This document shows positions 58,721 to 64,000 of a stretch of 64,000 nucleotides of DNA, piece after piece (position 1 is the first letter of the stretch; the number at the start of each line of letters is the position of its first letter). The position numbers and the translations under genes were made by a program. The stretch spans positions 38,688,001 to 38,752,000 of the forward strand of contig JBITNC010000001.1 of assembly GCA_050084985.1 (NCBI GenBank). The letters run 5' to 3'. This DNA is from Nageia nagi (Eukaryota > Pinophyta). The notes beneath the pieces were generated by a model. The model did no database searches, was not told the origin of the DNA, and saw nothing but the letters and a program-made list of their open reading frames with translations.

Positions 58721-59144
58721 GGTTATCTTTGAGAAAATGAAGAATATCATACTAAGTAACTAAACCTAAGTTAAAATCTTAAACTTTATTGGTACCTACA
58801 ACATATGAGGTGACTATTGGTGGAGCTTGACCATACACTGCTTCATAGGGGTCATCTTGCTTGTAGAATGATAAGATGTATTATACCACCACTCCACCAA
58901 GGGAAGCCATCATACCTAATGCACAGGTTGTGTTGAAGCAAAACAACATAAATATGTTTCCAAGCATTTGTTAACAATTTTAATCTAACCATCAATTTAT
59001 GGGTGATATGTTGAGCTCATATTTAGTTGGGTACCTTGCAGTTTAAAAAGCTCTTGCTAAAAAATGACTAGTAAAAGTGGGATCATGATCACTGATAATT
59101 GTCTTTGGCATGCCATGTAGTTTGAAAATTATATCCAAGAATAA

Positions 59145-59640
59145 TTATACCACTATCATTGCTTTGTAGGGATGATATAATGAACCAAAATGAGCATATT
59201 TGGATAATTGATCAACCACCACCAGAATAACTAATTTACCATGAGATTTAGGAAGGCCTTCAATGAAATCCATTAAGATATCTATCCATGTATGGGTAGG
59301 TATGGGGAGACGTTGAAGGAGTCTCGAAGTACCCACTATCTTACCCTTTTATCTTTGACACACGTCACAAGCTACCATAAACTACTTGATATCCAATTTC
59401 ATACTTGTCCAATAGAATGACTATGCCACTCACTTATAGGTTTTCAAAAATTCTTCATGTCTTAATGTAGGTGTAGAATGCAATTTAGCAAGTATTTTTG
59501 ATTTACATTTTGAAGGAGATGATAACAAAATTTGACCTTTGAATCTCAAAATACCATCATGCCATGTGTGGTGTGGTTTACTCATGGGGTTTTGAGTGAT
59601 CTATTTTAGCAATTATTGGGTAGAGCTATCCTCTGCCCAC
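59145..59640 (-). pseudogene. Gypsy integrase core relic
   Basis: The open piece 59,336-59,145 reads [20 protein letters not shown], then [20 protein letters not shown] and SKYAHF. These are the start of the integrase core, with the first catalytic Asp in the DF position and [12 protein letters not shown] well kept. Upstream zinc-binding and downstream parts are broken by stops. The enzyme would have joined element DNA to the target. Confidence 0.75.
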
Positions 59641-59714
59641 TCTTATTTAACTTTATCCAACCACTGAGTAATAGGATATGAAAGAGCTTATAGTGGTACT
59701 TGATCTTAAAATTT

Positions 59715-59930
59715 TTAGGACAAAGCATTGGTAATGACATTCTGCTTACCTTTACTGTATACTATCTCATAATCATACCCCAGTAGTTTAGTCACCCATT
59801 TTTGTTGCTTAGGCATAGAAATGTATTTCTCAATGAAAAATTTCAAACTATGATGATCTATGAGGATGATGAAATGGTGACCAATGAGATATGGTCTCCA
59901 ACATTGAACTGCATGAATGATGGCAAGCAT
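59715..59930 (-). pseudogene. Gypsy RNase H relic
   Basis: 71 codons showing AIIHAVQCWRPYLIGHHF, LIDHHSLKFFIE, QQKWVTKLLGYDYEIVYSKG and NVITNALS. In active family members this reads TDHxSLK, KQNxxADALSR and so on. Here the TDH and ADAL positions are IDH and TNAL, so two motif residues are changed. The RNase H removes the RNA strand during copying. Confidence 0.8.
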
Positions 59931-60400
59931 TTATTCTTCATAAGTGGATTTACCCAAATGTTTTCCAAAGAGTGCTCTATTAGTGCATGCCAAGGGATGC
60001 CCTTCCTCCATTAATAGTTGCCCGATTCCTACTCCACAAGCATCACCTTCTATCACAAAGGTTTTAGAAAAATTTGGCATTGCTAATATTGGGTGGTACA
60101 CATTGCCTCCTTGAGCTTAATGAAAGCTACCTCAGCTTGAGGGGACCATTGGAAAGCATTCTTTTTCAACAACATGGTTAAAGGTGCTATAATCTTGCCA
60201 TAATCCTTCACAAATTTTTGATAAATATCATATCAACCCTAAGAATCCTCGAATATACCTTTCAAAGATTTAGGAATAGACCAGTTATACATGTCAGTAA
60301 TCTTTTGTGGATCCACCTTAACTCCCTCTTCAAATATAACATGGCCTAAGTAGTCAATTTACCTCTTGCTAAATGAGCATTTTGATTTTTTTGCATATAG

Positions 60401-60860
60401 CTAGTGTTCCTTCAAGATTTGTAGGGTTTGGTCAACATGTGCCACATGTTCTTGCCAGGTCTTACTATATATCAAGATATTATAAAAAAAAACTAAAATG
60501 AACTTCCTAAGGAATAGACGAAACACTTGATTCATTAAACTTTGAAATGTGGATGGAGCATTTGTTAGGCTAAAAGGCATTACCAAAAACTCATAATGGC
60601 CCTCATGGGTGAAAAATGCAATTTTTGGTATATCCTTCTCCTTAAGATGAATTTGGTATACCCAGATCACAGGTCCAACTTGGAAAAATATCTTGCCCCA
60701 TGCAATTCATCCAATAATTCATCAATGATTGGGATGGAAAATTTGTCATTGATTGTAATTTTTTTAAGGGCCCTAAAATCCACACACATATGCCATGAAC
60801 CATCTTTATTACAAATCAATATAATTAGAGAAGAATATGGGCTTACGCTAGGTTAGATTA
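60401..60860 (-). pseudogene. Gypsy reverse transcriptase relic, catalytic DD lost
   Basis: The open piece 60,670-60,401 shows IPKIAFFTHEGHYEFLVMPF, SLTNAPSTFQSLMNQVF and LVFFYNILIYSKTW. The family's catalytic box is FFDDILIYSK. Here both aspartates are replaced (Tyr-Asn), which alone would abolish polymerase activity. Upstream, to about 60,860, a minus-strand relic reads as the KDGSWxMCVDxRALxKIT region. Confidence 0.8.
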
Positions 60861-61273
60861 CTCCTGCATCCAACAATTCCTTAACCAATTTTTCAATTTC
60901 ATTTTTCAATAAGCAAGGATATCGATAAGGATGAATGTTTGGTGGGTTACTTCTTAGCAACAACTGGATAGCATGATCATGTGATCACTAGGGTGGTAAG
61001 CCCATTGGTTCCTCAAAGGTACTTCAATACTTATTTAAGATGGACTACAGATCCTTAAGTTTTGTAATTTCAAAGTGCAACTGTGCCAGCATCCCCTTTC
61101 TAGTTTTTTGTAGGATCTTTTCCATGTAATGTGAGCTCATAATTTGTATAGATCCACCCTATAATCCCCTGAGAGTATGCTCTTCTTCATCTATTTTGAA
61201 GGTCATCCATAGCTCTGAAAAATTACAATGTACTATGCCCAAATTTCTCAACCATTGTACTCCCAAAACTATA

Positions 61274-61560
61274 TCACATCCCCCAAGTGGTAAAGCATAC
61301 ATGTTGCTTTTCAAAGTATAGTGGTCTATGCTCAATTTGGCATTGTGACATGTGCCTTTTCAAAGTATAGTGGTCTATGCTGAAGTGGATGTAATAGTCA
61401 GCAACCTTAGCCACTCGTGAATCAATGAAATTATGAGTACTTCTTGAATCTAACAATATTATGAGAGGGCGCTTTTTAAAAAATCCTTTAACCTTCATAG
61501 TTTGAGGGGTCGTAATTCCTACCAATGCATTGTAAGAGATAATCAGGCCTCCTCATCTAG
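61274..61560 (-). pseudogene. Gypsy protease relic
   Basis: The open piece of 83 codons has VGITTPQTMKVKGF, then PLIILLDSRSTHNFIDSRVA. The active triad LDSG is LDSR. The DxRVA end is typical of the family. It follows the zinc knuckle at about 61,690 in the same direction. Confidence 0.8.
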
Positions 61561-61659
61561 AATTTCCTCTATAGCCTCTTTGGGTGCACTCTCATATTCC
61601 TCCTAACTAGGAGCATTAGCATCAATCAAATATAACATTTGTTATGTACAACGATGACC

Positions 61660-62400
61660 ACTAACAAATTTCTAATCATAATTATAGCACAAGCCCTCTT
61701 TTTGATGGTCTTCCATTTATTCCCATGTTAACTTCTTAGTTTGCATTGTGCGATTCGATTATGGGGCACTTGTGTTATTAGAAGAATGGGAAATATTATG
61801 TGTTTTGGTGAATGGAGGTCTTGCGTTTCATCGATGAACATTGGATTTATCTTCAACAAATTTTGCCATGCATCCATCATAGTTTTGGGATTAAACATTT
61901 TGACCTCTGATTTAATTTCTTCATTTAAGCCACTAATAAAACAACTTATGAAAAATGCATCATCCATCACCTCTATGTGATTTGCTAATTTCTCAAACTA
62001 ATTTTGGTATTCTTTGACTATGGTAGTTTGACGTAGCTTGGTCAATGCCCCTGTGAAATCTTCATAGTCACTAGGACCAAAATGGATCAATAATTTTTGA
62101 GTGAATTCATCCATGATGGAGTAGGATGCATCTTTGAGTACCATTGGTGCCATTAGAGAGCCTCATAGCCCAAATGAAAAGATGCCATGTGCACCTTCAA
62201 ATCTTCTGCGACTTGGTTCAATGTGAAATACTATCCAACCTTATAAATCCAGCTAGTGGGATTATCTCCATCAAATCAGGGAAAATCTAATTTAGTTATG
62301 CATGGAAGAATGAAACCACCTTGTTGGCTTTGAAAATTATGATGATACCCTTGTTGATTTCTTGATTGCCCTGATTGCTATGAATTGGATGCATTATTGG
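61660..62400 (-). pseudogene. Gypsy gag relic with altered zinc knuckle
   Basis: From about 62,330 down: LDFPxFDGDNPTSWIYKVG, LKVHMASFHLGYEAL and MHPTPSWMNSLKNY. An open piece at 61,970-61,728 reads FISCFISGLNEEIKSEVKMF, then MMDAWQNLLKI. The knuckle at about 61,705-61,660 reads KEGLCYNYD, then SGHRC, so its second Cys is Tyr. Stops and shifts are frequent. The same Cys-to-Tyr change occurs in the remnant at 14,930-14,975. Confidence 0.75.
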
Positions 62401-62640
62401 TATGACTAAGACTTAGTTGAACACTATCACATTTACTATCAAGGGTCTATTTTTAGGTCTATATTTGTTAGATTTCTACCTTGAATGTACTGATAAGTGT
62501 ATCTACCATTTATTGGATCATAGTTTGAAAGGTCATCATGGTAGGACTAGCTTATGCTATTGTTTAGGATCTTATTTTAGGTGCCATTTTTGGAAATTAC
62601 TATTTCTAAAGCTGATATTTCTGGAAAATTGCTATTTTTA

Positions 62641-63343
62641 GAAGTGCTCAAAAAAGTGTATGGGTGTAATATATCAAAATGATCATCTTGAAAAGATGAT
62701 CAAATGGGCTAAGTCTCTCTCGATGATTTTCGAACCCTTGAACTCTTTTTTTAACGTCTATGGGTCTATTTGCTTTTGTTAAAAACTGCTAAAATGATCT
62801 AGATTTTTAGTTATTTGGCTTTGAAGTTTTTGCTACCTTTGAATTGCTATTTTTGGTGGCTATGAAAAATTACATCTCATACATTCTACTTCCTAAATCA
62901 AGGTTTTTTATGTAAAAGAATGATTCTAGGGTAAGGATTATCTACTCTGTAGGCTTATCTAAGCACCACTCCTATCTAACTTTCGCAAGGAAAGAGGCTA
63001 TGAAGATGGCTTTTATGATAAGTAACTTTATAATGGCACTTGTTGGAGCACTACAGTTTACAAATGGTCAACATAGCTTCCTATCTAGTTTCAGTTTATA
63101 GCCTAGATAGTCTCCGATATACTTTTCAGTACGTGGAGTCCAATTCCATGTAGGGTTCTATCTAAGGCCTGGGTATTGGTGCAGAGTTTTTTGCATCTCA
63201 CTTCACACACAACTTTATGGGCAAGTGTGCTTGGCCAAAAATGATAGATCCTCTTGGATATTTTAAAACCCTTGGTACAGGGTTTCTAGCTTAGACCTCT
63301 AAGATTTTTTTTTTGTTTTCTTACAGTAGAATGGCCTTGGAAA
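62641..63343. other. Chromovirus 5' untranslated region
   Basis: It lies between gag and the primer-binding site. No ORF with known motifs is present. The DNA is somewhat GC-richer than the flanks. Confidence 0.5.
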
Positions 63344-63357
63344 GAGCTCTGATACCA
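63344..63357 (-). promoter_or_regulatory. Chromovirus primer-binding site (tRNA-Met type)
   Basis: TGGTATCAGAGCTC on the minus strand, two bases inside the right LTR. It is the same primer type as the copia element. Confidence 0.85.
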
Positions 63358-63359
63358 GA

Positions 63360-63762
63360 TGATACGATGCTACAAATATGAAAAAGGAAAATATTGTAGA
63401 AATGAAATGAATATGGAATTGAAATAGGAAAATGATAACTATCTATTGTAAATAATAGAGCATGCACTGGTAAATAGATCACAAAATAGCATTAATAAGT
63501 AGATAAGGATAGGATTTTATTGAAAAGTAATAGAATCATAGGCCGCTTTGAGGGGGCTACCTCCTTATAACTCCAAAGGAGAAAAATAATGTTCAAGATC
63601 CTTTCTCCACACACTTCTATCTATTTATAATAAACTAAACCTAACCCTAATAGTAATGCAAAATCATGCCCTACCCTTACAATCGCAATATTACAATATA
63701 GGCTGATAATTTAATAAAATACTAATACTAACACTAAAATGTTAGGATGTGGGATCCTAACA
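63360..63762 (-). repeat. Chromovirus 5' LTR
   Basis: 403 bp, TGATACGATGC to ATCCTAACA. On the plus strand it is followed by TSD AATTC at 63,763-63,767. Confidence 0.9.
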
Positions 63763-63767
63763 AATTC

Positions 63768-64000
63768 GTATTACTACAATCCTTTATCCATAATATTTTA
63801 ATATTTTAACCATCTAATTTGAAATTCAAAAAGAGGATTACCATTCATAAATTTGAACTTAGTGGACCATAGCTTAAGGTTTATCTTGCCCATGGCATGC
63901 CTTAGTTATTCTAAATTTTCTATGAAATCATAAATTAGTAACTAATTAAGTCAATGATAGTTTATGAATCACCCTCCATTTATAAATAATTTAATTTAAG
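63768..64000. other. Right flank, no feature recognised
   Basis: AT-rich DNA beyond the chromovirus target site. Nothing could be assigned. Confidence 0.4.

Larger units (their letters stand above)
57807..63762 (-). mobile_element. Complete but inactivated Ty3/gypsy chromovirus
   Basis: 5,956 bp with two 403 bp LTRs (57,807-58,209 and 63,360-63,762) and a perfect TSD AATTC (57,802-57,806 and 63,763-63,767). I count about 39 differences between the LTRs, about 90 percent identity. The primer-binding site matches tRNA-Met and a polypurine tract adjoins the left LTR. Minus-strand domains, high to low, are gag, protease, RT, RNase H, integrase and a chromodomain next to the 3' LTR. That last feature marks the chromovirus branch. 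Every domain is broken by stops or frameshifts. Confidence 0.9.

Noticed and set aside
49309-63762. Shared TGTTAGGAT at the ends of the copia and chromovirus LTRs as evidence of relationship
   Set aside because: The match is nine bases at the conserved TG end. Coding domains and the rest of the LTRs are unrelated.
1-64000. tRNA, rRNA or other structured RNA genes
   Set aside because: No cloverleaf-forming sequence with A and B boxes or rRNA core words was seen. The tRNA-like matches are only primer-binding sites.

Overview
The window is repeat-dominated nuclear DNA from a seed plant with a large genome. It is AT-rich and has no intact host gene that I can recognise. It holds Ty1/copia, Ty3/gypsy, LINE and CACTA sequences, fragments of PLS-class PPR genes, and a plant mobile domain. 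Heavy decay with old nesting would fit a gymnosperm, but that is inference. Only one long intact reading frame exists, the gag-pol of a young copia element.

Layout. 1-2,800: AT-rich, nothing recognised. 2,800-4,980: richer in GC and CpG than its flanks, possibly low-copy host DNA. 4,980-6,950: AT-rich with inverted repeats. 6,955-8,960: minus-strand gypsy pol remnant. 8,957-9,412: PPR pseudogene. 9,445-12,910: decayed LINE. 12,960-14,206: unknown broken ORF. 14,446-15,290: gypsy gag/protease remnant. 15,300-19,150: minisatellite and an unknown, possibly intron-containing relic. 19,153-56,020: a proposed CACTA transposon filled with later insertions. 56,420-56,690: copia RNase H scrap. 57,807-63,762: complete but inactivated gypsy chromovirus on the minus strand with a perfect target-site duplication (TSD).

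The main structure is a nested set of insertions. A CACTA transposase gene (TNP2 type) starts at 31,973. It is split at 33,550 by a 5.4 kb insertion (33,551-38,938, TSD ACTAG) and resumes at 38,944. Matching CACTA-type termini lie at 19,153 and 56,020. An LTR element (19,182-27,871, TSD AGTGT) sits 29 bp inside the left end. A second LTR element (42,302-54,803) sits inside a tandem repeat downstream of the transposase. It has gag and an antisense plant-mobile-domain ORF but no pol. Its 3' LTR was in turn split by the young copia (49,309-54,479, TSD GATAT). Subtracting these insertions leaves about 10.3 kb, which is ordinary for a CACTA element.

The copia LTRs differ at only two places and its 1,299-codon frame is open. 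However, the third acidic residue of the integrase D,D-35-E triad is Lys, and the last Cys of the gag zinc knuckle is Phe. It therefore looks recent but unable to integrate by itself. Two of the LTR elements have gag but no visible pol, so they would have needed enzymes from other elements.
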